From: Anaerostipes sp. 992a
Lineage (GTDB): Bacteria > Bacillota > Clostridia > Lachnospirales > Lachnospiraceae
Assembly (NCBI RefSeq): GCF_001940245.1
Contig: NZ_MJIG01000001.1
Location: 248,001-312,000, forward strand
Reading direction: 5' to 3'
Length of the DNA: 64,000 bases
How positions within the stretch are numbered: the stretch's first letter is position 1; each line of letters begins with the position of its first letter. Below the pieces are notes generated by a model, which ran no database searches, had not been told where the DNA came from, and saw nothing but the letters and a program-made list of their open reading frames with translations. This document shows positions 25,993 to 34,117 of the stretch, piece by piece. The position numbers and the translations under genes were made by a program.

Positions 25993-26646
25993 ATGAATAG
26001 AAAATATCAGTACATATTATTTGATCTGGATGGAACATTAACGGATTCTGGAATGGGAATTGTCAATTCTGTAGCATATTCGTTGCAGAAGAAGGGCATC
26101 GACGTGGAAGATAAGGAAGAGCTTTTGAAATTTGTAGGGCCGCCTCTCATCGAATCTTATCGCAGGTATTATGGGTATTCAATGGAAGAGGCAGTAGAGA
26201 TGGTTGATATCTATCGGGAATACTATGGAACCAAAGGTCTGTATGAGAATTCTGTATATGAAGGCATGGAAGAAGTATTGAAGGTGCTAAAGGAGAGAGG
26301 AAAGGTCTTGATCATTGCCACTTCCAAACCAGAGGAGTATGCCAGACAGATTGTGGAGCATTATGGATTGTCTAAATATTTTATATATGTGGCGGGTTCT
26401 AATATGGATGAGACGAGAACCAAAAAGGCAGAAGTGATTGCGTATGCGTTGGAGTCCTGCAATATTCAAAATATGAATGAGGTGGTCATGATCGGAGACC
26501 GTAAACATGATGTTCTCGGAGCAAAAGCCATGGGAGTGGATTCCATAGGTGTCTTATATGGATATGGAAGCCGGGAAGAGTTGGAAGCAGCAGGTGCAGA
26601 TAGAATCGTAGAATCTGCAGAGGATTTAATCAGAATACTGGAATAG
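25993..26646 (+). CDS. HAD-superfamily hydrolase (phosphoglycolate phosphatase-like)
   Basis: A 217-residue protein with HAD motifs I (LFDLDGTLTDSGMGI), II (IIATSKP), lysine (TKKAEVIAYAL) and IV (VVMIGDRKHDVLGAKAMGVDSIGVLYGYGS). The helical cap (about 17-85) and the RYYGYSM...YREYYGTKGLYEN region are typical of the Gph/PpaX group. It likely removes phosphate from a small metabolite. The ATG has GATAGGAGAG eight bases upstream. Confidence 0.88.
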   Translation: MNRKYQYILFDLDGTLTDSGMGIVNSVAYSLQKKGIDVEDKEELLKFVGPPLIESYRRYYGYSMEEAVEMVDIYREYYGTKGLYENSVYEGMEEVLKVLKERGKVLIIATSKPEEYARQIVEHYGLSKYFIYVAGSNMDETRTKKAEVIAYALESCNIQNMNEVVMIGDRKHDVLGAKAMGVDSIGVLYGYGSREELEAAGADRIVESAEDLIRILE

Positions 26647-26660
26647 AAATTGATAGAAAT

Positions 26661-26689
26661 TTGACGAAAAGAAAATTCCGTTGCATAAT
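26661..26689 (+). promoter_or_regulatory. Promoter of the zinc-ribbon protein gene
   Basis: TTGACG (26661-26666), a 17-bp spacer and CATAAT (26684-26689). Confidence 0.65.
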
Positions 26690-26726
26690 AGAGAGTAGAA
26701 GTTAAGAAAGAAAGGACATAAGAGAA

Positions 26727-27356
26727 ATGAGTGAATGTAAAGCATATATCGCCGTTCCGGGAAAGGATCAATATGAGCATCAGTTCGGAGGCGATGAATG
26801 GGATATGGATGCCTGCAATATATGTAAGGGAGATATCCATCAGATTATTACACTTGACTTAGAAGATCCAAGACTAGAAGATTTTCGCAATCCTACTGCA
26901 GGAAGAATTCCGATGGTCTCCTGCTTAAACTGTTCTGCCAGCTGGTGGAGACAGGGCTATGTTATCAGCAATAACCGCATCGAATGGGATTATCAGGATG
27001 TGGAAGAAGCAGATGTTATGACAGAAGAGGACAGGATACCAACACCATTGCCTGTGATTCCAGTAAAGCTGGAAGAATATAATGACAGTGATATAGAACA
27101 GTTTTGGAAGGATTTTGGAACCAAATTTTTATGTAAGGTCGGAGGCAATCCAATCTGGGCACAGGAAGAAGTAGAATTAAAATGTCCCGAGTGTGGAAAA
27201 CCGATGAAATTCGTAGCAATGATCTGTGGTGAAAAGGAAGAAGGAACAGCGCATTTGATGGGAGAGGTTCCTTTTGGTTTGGGAACTTGTGTCTACTATT
27301 ATGCGGTATGTACCGAATGTGGAGAAATTACGGTAGATTGTCAGGAAAAGAAATAG
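26727..27356 (+). CDS. Hypothetical protein with four CxxC motifs
   Basis: A 209-residue protein that I do not recognise. Four CxxC pairs are visible: CNIC (about 31-34), CLNC (about 71-74), CPEC (about 153-156) and CTEC (about 195-198), so it probably binds one or two zinc ions as zinc ribbons. It is acidic overall and has no membrane segment or signal peptide. AGAAAGGA precedes the ATG, and it has its own promoter and terminator, which supports a real monocistronic gene. Confidence 0.75.
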   Translation: MSECKAYIAVPGKDQYEHQFGGDEWDMDACNICKGDIHQIITLDLEDPRLEDFRNPTAGRIPMVSCLNCSASWWRQGYVISNNRIEWDYQDVEEADVMTEEDRIPTPLPVIPVKLEEYNDSDIEQFWKDFGTKFLCKVGGNPIWAQEEVELKCPECGKPMKFVAMICGEKEEGTAHLMGEVPFGLGTCVYYYAVCTECGEITVDCQEKK

Positions 27357-27368
27357 TTGAGAAGAAAA

Positions 27369-27417
27369 GAATACTCCTCTTACCTTCTGTTTGCTCAGGG
27401 ATAAGAGGAGTATTTTG
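27369..27417. terminator. Bidirectional terminator
   Basis: AATACTCCTCTTA (27370-27382) pairs with TAAGAGGAGTATT, then TT on plus. The A-rich left flank gives a U-rich tail for the convergent PHP operon. Confidence 0.8.
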
Positions 27418-27445
27418 ATGGTATTTGAAGTGGAATCCACTTTGT

Positions 27446-28276
27446 TTATGGTCTGGCATACGTTAACAGTTTTTTCAATCCATATTCCGGACATAGATAG
27501 CTTCCGAGAGGATGTACTGTCTTGGTATAAGGACCATGGTAATCGGTACCTCCGGTTAGGAATAGGTCATAGGCCTGTGCAATTCTTAAAATTTCTTTTT
27601 TATCGTGCTCGGTATTCCGAGGATGGTTATATTCGATTCCTTTGATGCGGCCTTCGCTGGCAAGTTGTTCTGTAATTTCCAGAGAGTCATATTCCCCGGG
27701 ATGAGCAATGACTGGAACACCTCCATATCGATCAATCAGATCCAATGCCTCGTATACATCGGGATAAGGAATCGTGAAATAGCGGGAGCTTTTACTGGAA
27801 GCGTGTTCCTTGAAAAAATCTCCGATCAAAGTGTCTGTATATCCCATTTCAAAAAAAGGAAGCATCAGATGAGGATTATAGAGAGATTCACTATCTCTGG
27901 AAGCTTTTAGAAAATCCTCTACCTGTACTGAAAAATCCTTTTCCAATAATCGGGCTGTTTTTAACTTCATTTCTATCCGGATCTCAAGAGTTTTATCCAG
28001 AAAATCCTGGAAGGCAAATAAATCCCCTGGGTAATAGCATAAAATGTGGACAGCTCGTCCGGTTTTATAGTTTCTCGTGGAGAATTCCACTCCAGGAATT
28101 ATCTTTAATCCTACTCTTTTTCCGTAGGTCATAGCAGTGATCAGCCCGGCGGTAGTATCGTGGTCTGTGATGGCCATATAGTCTAATCCCATGCGATTTC
28201 CTTGGTCGATTAAGTCTTTTACTGAATAATACCCATCGGAAAGGTTGGTATGGGTGTGTAGATCAGCTTTTATCAT
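27446..28276 (-). CDS. PHP-domain metal-dependent phosphoesterase
   Basis: A 276-residue PHP-fold protein starting MIKADLHTHTNLSDG, with the metal-binding DLHTHT, AITDHDT, PGVEFST, PVIAHPGEY and a C-terminal TGGTDYHG. Relatives hydrolyse phosphate esters such as 3',5'-nucleoside bisphosphates or cyclic phosphates. The longer frame from 28294 overlaps the upstream stop, but the AAAAGGAG inside it is an ideal ribosome binding site for the ATG at 28276, so that start is preferred. It is the last gene of the sfsA-sirtuin-NusG-II-PHP operon. Confidence 0.88.
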   Translation of the reverse strand: MIKADLHTHTNLSDGYYSVKDLIDQGNRMGLDYMAITDHDTTAGLITAMTYGKRVGLKIIPGVEFSTRNYKTGRAVHILCYYPGDLFAFQDFLDKTLEIRIEMKLKTARLLEKDFSVQVEDFLKASRDSESLYNPHLMLPFFEMGYTDTLIGDFFKEHASSKSSRYFTIPYPDVYEALDLIDRYGGVPVIAHPGEYDSLEITEQLASEGRIKGIEYNHPRNTEHDKKEILRIAQAYDLFLTGGTDYHGPYTKTVHPLGSYLCPEYGLKKLLTYARP

Positions 28277-28290
28277 ACGCGCTCTCCTTT

Positions 28291-28650
28291 TCATGCAACG
28301 ATATCAACATCCTGTTCTTCCTCACTGGAAATCTCAACAACAACCTTGTGTGGAAGGCAGACGATGCTCTCTCCTGATTTAGAAATTGCCCTATGGCGGA
28401 CACAGATCTGATCAGGACAGTCTGCTTCCTTCATAGCAACCTGTCCGTCTTTAATGACAATAGTATTTTCCCCGTTTGTAAGAGGAACCGTAAGCTCCTG
28501 ATTCTCAGACAGGGGTTCATCGATGACTACTTTTTTATCAACAGTGACGATGACACGATTTCCTGTATGAGAAGAAATAGCTATGAGAAAATAGCTGACT
28601 CCTGCAAGGAAGAAAAGAACAAGAATCAGAATGATGTCTCGTTTCTTCAT
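28291..28650 (-). CDS. NusG domain II-containing small membrane-anchored protein
   Basis: A 119-residue protein with one N-terminal membrane segment (DIILILVLFFLAGVSYFLIAI) and a NusG domain II/KOW-like extracytoplasmic part (DGQVAMKEADCPDQICVRHRAISKSGESIVCLPHKVVVEI). The CPDQxC and CLPHKVVVEI motifs are characteristic of this family, often found next to FMN-transfer or RNF genes in Clostridia. Its role is unknown. The start overlaps the sirtuin stop by four bases (ATGA), indicating translational coupling. Confidence 0.85.
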   Translation of the reverse strand: MKKRDIILILVLFFLAGVSYFLIAISSHTGNRVIVTVDKKVVIDEPLSENQELTVPLTNGENTIVIKDGQVAMKEADCPDQICVRHRAISKSGESIVCLPHKVVVEISSEEEQDVDIVA

Positions 28651-29378
28651 GCATGTACCTCAATCTGTCCCAGTACTTCTCCGATGCTATCAGAAATACA
28701 AAGCTCAGCTTGTTTATCTCTGGATGTGGCATCTCGGTTGATGACTACCAGGTGTTTTCCATGAAAATAATCGATCAGCCCAGCAGCAGGATAGACAACC
28801 AGAGAGGTTCCGCCGATGATCAGGGTGTCTGCCTGAGCGATGGCATGAACTGCGCCGGAGATAACGTCATTATCCAATCCCTCTTCGTAGAGAACCACGT
28901 CTGGCTTGATCAGACCGCCACATTCACAATATGGAACGCCTGGTGCATTTTTTACTGCTTCCACAGGATAGAACTTATGGCATTTCACACAATAGTTTCT
29001 TAGTACGCTGCCGTGAAGCTCATAGACCTTTTTGCTTCCAGCAGCCTGATGGAGACCATCAATGTTCTGAGTGATGACAGCGGATAATTTACCGGCCTGT
29101 TCCAGCTCAGCCAATTTCTGATGTGCTTTGTTTGGTTTGGCATCCAGATAGAGCATACGATCTTTATAAAAATCATAGAATTCTTCCGTTCTGTTCCAGA
29201 AAAATGTAGCGCTGACAATGGTTTCTGGTGGGTATTTATAAGTCTGGTTATATAATCCATCGGTGCTTCGAAAATCTGGAATGTTGCTTTCCGTTGACAC
29301 GCCGGCACCTCCGAAAAAAACAATACGGTTGCTTTCGTCGATGATGGACTGTAGTTGTGCGATTTTATTCATATCCAT
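28647..29378 (-). CDS. cobB: NAD-dependent protein deacylase (sirtuin)
   Basis: A 243-residue SIR2-family protein with the NAD-binding VFFGGAGVSTESNIPDFRS, ITQNIDGLHQAAG, catalytic ELHGS, zinc ligands CVKCHKFY and CECGG, and GGTSLVVYPAAGL. It removes acyl groups from lysines using NAD+ in the cytoplasm. AAAGGAGG precedes the ATG (MDMNK). It lies 29 nt after sfsA and overlaps the next gene. Confidence 0.93.
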   Translation of the reverse strand: MDMNKIAQLQSIIDESNRIVFFGGAGVSTESNIPDFRSTDGLYNQTYKYPPETIVSATFFWNRTEEFYDFYKDRMLYLDAKPNKAHQKLAELEQAGKLSAVITQNIDGLHQAAGSKKVYELHGSVLRNYCVKCHKFYPVEAVKNAPGVPYCECGGLIKPDVVLYEEGLDNDVISGAVHAIAQADTLIIGGTSLVVYPAAGLIDYFHGKHLVVINRDATSRDKQAELCISDSIGEVLGQIEVHA

Positions 29379-29407
29379 AGTCGGACCTCCTTTAAAAATG
29401 ATTGAAT

Positions 29408-30091
29408 TTAAGAAAGAATTACAGGAATTTCCTGATCAATTTGCATCGTATCCGGTGTTATGATACAGTCCAGTGCTTGAATGTGAACACCAGCGGACTG
29501 TGCTTTCTGCAGAGCATCGCCAAAAGCCGGATGGGTGCGCCGGTTCGGTTCAAAATGTGTAATGCCTTTCATTTGAATGACGAAGAAAAGGTAGGCTTCG
29601 TATCCATTTTGATGACAGTGGATGAGTTCCTCTATATGCTTAATGCCGCGCTCAGTGGGGGCATCAGGAAATCTGGCAATACCATCTTCTTCTAATGTGA
29701 CTCCTTTCACTTCGATAAAGGCTTTTTGCTTTCCATATTCTGCGTAAAGGTCAAATCTGGAACTTCCATATGTCTTTTCACGCTTTAAAAATGACAGTTC
29801 ACGAAAAAAATTGCCATTTTGAATCCATTCTTCCACCGCCTGATTAGGTGCCTGGGAATCCATATTGATCAATCTATGCCCTTTCTCCACCGCAATTAAG
29901 GAAAATCTGGTTTTTCGTTTTGGATTGTCATGCTCCTGAACATAGACGGTGGTTCCTGGAATCAGAAGTTCCTTGCACCGGCCGGTATTCTTCACATGAC
30001 AGATTTCCTCTTTTCCATCAATTTCTACATGGGCAAGAAAGCGGTTGGGACGCTTTCGAAAGATACCCTTTCGTATAGCTTCATAATACAT
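29408..30091 (-). CDS. sfsA: SfsA-family DNA-binding/nuclease-like protein
   Basis: A 227-residue protein of full family length with the RKRPNRFLAHVEIDG N-terminus, HVKNTGRCKELLIPG, and the nuclease-like core AFIEVKGVTLEEDGIARFPDAPTERG. SfsA was named for sugar fermentation stimulation in E. coli and is thought to bind DNA; the biochemical role is unclear. It is the first gene of a four-gene minus-strand operon. Confidence 0.92.
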   Translation of the reverse strand: MYYEAIRKGIFRKRPNRFLAHVEIDGKEEICHVKNTGRCKELLIPGTTVYVQEHDNPKRKTRFSLIAVEKGHRLINMDSQAPNQAVEEWIQNGNFFRELSFLKREKTYGSSRFDLYAEYGKQKAFIEVKGVTLEEDGIARFPDAPTERGIKHIEELIHCHQNGYEAYLFFVIQMKGITHFEPNRRTHPAFGDALQKAQSAGVHIQALDCIITPDTMQIDQEIPVILS

Positions 30092-30208
30092 AATGATTCT
30101 CCTGCAATTTTTGTAAAGTTTCTTTTGTCTATTGTAGCAAAGAGATTTTCTGATGTCAAAAATCTTACGTAATGCATAATCTATAGTATCAAAAAAATGG
30201 AGGATTCT

Positions 30209-30964
30209 ATGGAAACTGCATTGTCTCTGAAAGACATTTCCTATACGTATCAGAGTTTACATGGAGAAACGAAATCCTTAGATGCCGTTTCCTTTTCTAT
30301 CATGCCGGGGGAGTTTGCGGCAATCGTAGGACCAAGCGGATGTGGAAAGACCACATTGTTAAATGTGATCGCAGGTTTATTAAAAGACTATGAGGGAACT
30401 TTGACTGTACAAAAACCCATTGGATATATGTTTCAGAAAGATCAGCTGTTGGAATGGCGTTCTATCTATAAAAATGTAATTCTAGGTTTGGAAATCAAGC
30501 AGCAGATCAATGAAGAAAATCTGGCAAGAGTCAATGCCATGCTAAAAAGATACGGTCTGTATGAATTTAGAAATGCTTATCCAAGACAGCTTTCGGGAGG
30601 AATGCGGCAAAGGGCTGCACTAGTGCGTACGCTGGCTTTATCGCCAAAGCTATTGTTGCTAGATGAACCATTCTCTGCCCTGGATGCCCAGACAAGGCTT
30701 CAGGTATCCAATGATATTGGTTCGATTATAAAGCAGGAGCATATTTCCACGGTTATGGTTACCCATGACCTGCAGGAGGCAGTCAGTATGGCGGATAAGG
30801 TCTTTGTATTGAGCCACAGACCTGGCCGCATAGTGAAGGAGATGCGGATATCCTTTACCGTCGATACATTGACACCGGAAGAACGCCGGAAGGAACGGCA
30901 GTTCAATGATTACTTTCAAGAGATTTGGAGGGAGATCAATGAAGATGATGCGAACGAGTCATGA
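30209..30964 (+). CDS. ABC transporter ATP-binding protein (nitrate/sulfonate/thiamine-precursor type)
   Basis: A 251-residue ATPase with Walker A GPSGCGKTT, Q-loop GYMFQKDQLLEW, signature LSGGMRQR, Walker B LLLLDEPFSALD and H-loop VTHD. The YMFQKDQLL...W pattern is typical of SsuB/TauB/ThiZ-type importers. The ATG at 30209 follows TGGAGG; the in-frame ATG at 30197 has none. It overlaps the permease start by 26 nt. No substrate-binding protein is adjacent. Confidence 0.9.
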   Translation: METALSLKDISYTYQSLHGETKSLDAVSFSIMPGEFAAIVGPSGCGKTTLLNVIAGLLKDYEGTLTVQKPIGYMFQKDQLLEWRSIYKNVILGLEIKQQINEENLARVNAMLKRYGLYEFRNAYPRQLSGGMRQRAALVRTLALSPKLLLLDEPFSALDAQTRLQVSNDIGSIIKQEHISTVMVTHDLQEAVSMADKVFVLSHRPGRIVKEMRISFTVDTLTPEERRKERQFNDYFQEIWREINEDDANES

Positions 30965-31736
30965 GAGGTTCGTAAGACAATATAAGCGCCAAAGATACCA
31001 GATAAAGCTATGGCAGGGTTTGCTGTTGATTTCCCTTTTATTTTTCTGGGAGATGGGAACCCGGAAAGGATGGTTAAATGGATTTATCTTCAGCAGTCCA
31101 AGCAGAATCATTGTAACCGGATATGAGATGTTAAAAGATGGATCCTTATTCTATCACATTGGAATTACACTGTTTGAGACATTGGGAAGTTTCCTGCTTA
31201 TTACGGTATTGAGCCTTGTTGTGGCAATGGTCTTATGGTGGATTCCTATGCTGGCACAGATTTTGGAGCCTTTTTTTGTATTGCTCAACAGTCTTCCAAA
31301 GTCAGCACTGGCTCCGATACTTATTGTCTGGCTGGGAAACAATATGAAGACCATTATTATTACAGCTATATCCATTGCTGTGTTTGGAAGTATCATCAAC
31401 CTGCATACCGGATTTATGGAAATCAGTGAAGAACAGTTAAAGCTGATACGCATTTTGGGAGGAAATAAGACACATTGTCTTCGATATATCATCATTCCTG
31501 GCAGCATTCCATTGATTATCAGTACCATGAAGGTCAATATCGGGTTGTCGCTGGTGGGAGTTATTATTGGAGAATTTTTGGCAGCAAAGGCCGGATTAGG
31601 ATATCTGATCATCTATGGAAGTCAGGTATTTAAGCTTGACTGGGTAATGTTAAGTATTTTGGTGCTGTGTATCATTGCAATGGCATTGTTTGGAGTGATC
31701 AGCACTCTGGAAAAGAGAGTTGGGAAATACCTGTAA
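30939..31736 (+). CDS. ABC transporter permease (SsuC/TauC/ThiX-like)
   Basis: A 265-residue protein with six membrane segments and the EAA-type loop GGNKTHCLRYIIIPGSIPLIISTMKVNIGLSLVGVIIGEFLAAKAGLGYLI characteristic of nitrate/sulfonate/taurine/HMP importers. The ATG at 30939 inside the end of the ATPase gene has TTGGAGGGAG upstream. It pairs with the preceding ATPase; the substrate cannot be read from the sequence. Confidence 0.9.
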   Translation: MKMMRTSHERFVRQYKRQRYQIKLWQGLLLISLLFFWEMGTRKGWLNGFIFSSPSRIIVTGYEMLKDGSLFYHIGITLFETLGSFLLITVLSLVVAMVLWWIPMLAQILEPFFVLLNSLPKSALAPILIVWLGNNMKTIIITAISIAVFGSIINLHTGFMEISEEQLKLIRILGGNKTHCLRYIIIPGSIPLIISTMKVNIGLSLVGVIIGEFLAAKAGLGYLIIYGSQVFKLDWVMLSILVLCIIAMALFGVISTLEKRVGKYL

Positions 31737-31791
31737 AAAACAAAGTTTCTATGATAAAATGAAGATACCAGAGAGGAGGGAACAGACACAG

Positions 31792-32250
31792 ATGAAATTA
31801 AAGAATATTTTAATTGTGGTAAGTGATATAGAGTGCTCAAAGAAATTTTATAAAGATTTATTTGGGCTGGAAGTGGTAAGTGACTTTGGGGAAAATGTAG
31901 TGTTAACGGAAGGTCTGGTCCTGCAGGAGAAGAAGTTGTGGGAGACCTTTATTGATAGAAAAGCAGTTATGGGTGGCAATGATGCTGAGCTTTATTTTGA
32001 AGAAGATCATATGGATTCCTTCATCGAAAAACTGGAGAAGAGCTCTTATGAGATCACGTATATCCATCGATGTATGGAGCATGACTGGGGACAGAGAGTT
32101 ATCCGCATATATGATCTGGATGGGCATGTGATTGAAATCGGGGAATCTTTAGAGTATGTGGCCAAAAGATTTTTAGAAGAGGGAATGGGACTGGAGGAAA
32201 CGGCACGAAAGACCCAGCTTCCATTATCTCAGATTGAAGAAATGATATAA
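31792..32250 (+). CDS. VOC (glyoxalase/dioxygenase-like) family protein
   Basis: A 152-residue protein. A VOC fold spans about 1-120 (MKLKNILIVVSDIECSKKFYKDLFGLEVV, ...AELYFEEDHMDSFIEKLE..., VIRIYDLDGHVIEIGE), then a short C-terminal helical HTH-like extension (MGLEETARKTQLPLSQIEEMI). VOC proteins include metal-dependent lyases and resistance proteins; the function is not assignable. AGAGGAGGG is about 11 bases upstream. It may be cotranscribed with the ABC pair (55-nt gap). Confidence 0.85.
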   Translation: MKLKNILIVVSDIECSKKFYKDLFGLEVVSDFGENVVLTEGLVLQEKKLWETFIDRKAVMGGNDAELYFEEDHMDSFIEKLEKSSYEITYIHRCMEHDWGQRVIRIYDLDGHVIEIGESLEYVAKRFLEEGMGLEETARKTQLPLSQIEEMI

Positions 32251-32270
32251 CTTAGAGGGAGATAAAAATA

Positions 32271-32316
32271 AGCCTCTCAAGGCGGAAGAAGAATCCAGAC
32301 TTGAGAGGCTGTTTTT
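32271..32316. terminator. Bidirectional terminator
   Basis: AGCCTCTCAAG pairs perfectly with CTTGAGAGGCT around an 18-nt loop, followed by GTTTTT and preceded by AAAAATA, between convergent genes. Confidence 0.85.
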
Positions 32317-32322
32317 CTGATT

Positions 32323-33783
32323 TTATTTTACATCATAATCTGTAAGATCATATTTTTCAATAATGTTGCAAAGGGAAGAAACGTAGTCAGGGTCTGTTGC
32401 ATAACCACCGTTCTTGATAATGGTCAGCTGCTTTTTGTAGCTGGTAGTATCGGCAAGGCCTGCGTAACGCTTTTTGCTTCCGTTTTTCGCTCCTAAAAGG
32501 TAAGCAGAATGGTCAGCAATGGAGCTGTTTACACCGTTGTATTTTCTAAATTCTGCAGTAATGTAGTATTTAGAACCATCAGAGCGATATTCTGCTGTTT
32601 TCTTTTTGTATACGCTGCCGGTCCATACGCTTCCAGACCAGGTATTGCCGGAAAGGCTTTTCTTCATACCGAACATATTGTTGGCGTTCTTTGCCAGTTC
32701 GGATTTGCCCCAGCCGCTCTCTAAGATGGCCTGAGCAATCGTAACAGAAGCTAAAACACCGCTTGTCTTGTAGTTTTTCTGAGCAATTGGTCCAATTGTC
32801 TTAATAAACTCGCTGGTAGACATATCGGAGAAAGCAGATGCCTGTAGGGGAGCCTTAGAGGTCAGACAGGATGTCTTTAAATAACGATAAGAACCATCGT
32901 ATTTAATCTTTGTATAGTCACCGCTCTTACCATAACAGAGAACTTTGGTACCAAGTTTATAATATCCAACACCTTCAGAATCGGAAGATGCAGATTTGCG
33001 AATCTTTAAGGAATTAATGTTAACATAGCGGTAGTATACCTGTTCTGTATTCAGATAAGAGGTTCCGCAGTAACGATAGTTTCCATTATATTTTACTTTC
33101 GTAAAGTTGCCGGATGTTCCATAGCAGCTTACCTTTGTATTACGACTGTAGTGTCCGACCACATCGGAAGAGGATGAGGCAGACTTGCGGATAGCCAGAG
33201 AGTTTGCCGTAGTATAACGGGTATAGGCTGTACTGTCCGTGTTATCCGTTGCACTAGAAGAATTAGTTGTTTTCTTTAAAGTAATATTTGGTACTGAGCT
33301 GTCATAGGTATAAGAAATATTAAAATAATTGCTGGTCGTCTTTGCTGGAATCATCAATACAGAAGTGTCTGTATTCTTATATGTAACAAAGCATGGAGCA
33401 ACGCCTATGCTTTTCTTCGTGCCATTTACATAAGCGTATGTTTCATTGACGTAATACTTTACAGTAGTATTAGAATCCTTTAAAGTAAGGACTCCGCTGT
33501 CAGAATTATAGGACTTTGACAGTTTTGGTCCATTGGTAACATAGGTCTGATAATATGGTACCATTACATATCCATCTAAAAGCAATGCAGGTGTGTCCTG
33601 CAAAGAATAAGAACTTCCATTATAAGAGACCTTGGTGATCTGTTTTCCGGTATAGCTTACGGCTTGTCCAGCTCGTACAATTGATAGAGTTGCAGCTGAT
33701 ACAGGAGCTGTAATATGTACGGTTAATGTCAGGCAGATTGCCAATGACAAAATTAAAGATGTGCATTTTTTCAATAGTTTCAT
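32323..33783 (-). CDS. Secreted endo-beta-N-acetylglucosaminidase (GH73) with SH3b repeats
   Basis: A 486-residue exported wall hydrolase. A signal peptide (MKLLKKCTSLILSLAICLTLTVH..., cleaved near AAT at about 30) is followed by a copper-amine-oxidase-N-like domain (about 35-170), two SH3b repeats (about 185-305; each with YRYxxxNSLxIRKSASSxSxxVGxY) and a C-terminal GH73 domain (about 320-480, with TIAQAILESGWGKSELAKNANNMFGMK carrying the catalytic glutamate). It should cleave peptidoglycan glycan strands during growth or division. It is monocistronic. Confidence 0.9.
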   Translation of the reverse strand: MKLLKKCTSLILSLAICLTLTVHITAPVSAATLSIVRAGQAVSYTGKQITKVSYNGSSYSLQDTPALLLDGYVMVPYYQTYVTNGPKLSKSYNSDSGVLTLKDSNTTVKYYVNETYAYVNGTKKSIGVAPCFVTYKNTDTSVLMIPAKTTSNYFNISYTYDSSVPNITLKKTTNSSSATDNTDSTAYTRYTTANSLAIRKSASSSSDVVGHYSRNTKVSCYGTSGNFTKVKYNGNYRYCGTSYLNTEQVYYRYVNINSLKIRKSASSDSEGVGYYKLGTKVLCYGKSGDYTKIKYDGSYRYLKTSCLTSKAPLQASAFSDMSTSEFIKTIGPIAQKNYKTSGVLASVTIAQAILESGWGKSELAKNANNMFGMKKSLSGNTWSGSVWTGSVYKKKTAEYRSDGSKYYITAEFRKYNGVNSSIADHSAYLLGAKNGSKKRYAGLADTTSYKKQLTIIKNGGYATDPDYVSSLCNIIEKYDLTDYDVK

Positions 33784-33954
33784 AAAAGTCCTCGCTTTCT
33801 AAAAATAATTTCTATTCCTTAATACTTGTGTCTTTTTATCTGTAGGTTAACATCTCTACAATTATACAATTATTTAAAGAAAATTACAAGATTTTTTCAT
33901 ACTTTTGTAATATTTTTGGGGAAATTTTCTTTTGTTTTTGAAGTGCAGGACTGA

Positions 33955-33983
33955 TTGACAAAAAAAGCTTTATCTGTTATAAT
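33955..33983 (+). promoter_or_regulatory. Citrate synthase promoter
   Basis: TTGACA (33955-33960), a 17-bp spacer and TATAAT (33978-33983) form a perfect consensus promoter. Predicted start near 33990 leaves a leader of about 128 nt before the ATG. The remainder of 33784-33954 is AT-rich with nothing recognised. Confidence 0.85.
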
Positions 33984-34008
33984 ATCAAAACGCATATACT
34001 ATGTAGAG

Positions 34009-34069
34009 GAAGGTCAGCGGACCTTCATTTTTTTGATGGTCTATGAAGGATTTTGTTTTCAATCCTTCA
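34009..34069 (+). promoter_or_regulatory. Candidate attenuator in the citrate synthase leader
   Basis: GAAGGTC-AGCG-GACCTTC (34009-34026) followed by A and seven Ts is an intrinsic-terminator shape between promoter and gene. The 3' arm CCTTCAT (34022-34028) can instead pair with ATGAAGG (34043-34049), and TGAAGGATT (34044-34052) can pair with AATCCTTCA (34061-34069). These three hairpins are mutually exclusive in sequence, as expected of a conditional terminator. Confidence 0.5.
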
Positions 34070-34117
34070 AAAAGCTTGGATATGATATTACGCTATAATA
34101 GAAAGGAAGAAACAGTC

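Noticed and set aside
34043-34117. N-terminal extension of citrate synthase from ATG 34043
   Set aside because: No ribosome binding site, the codons fall in leader hairpins, and the ATG at 34118 has AAAGGAAG.
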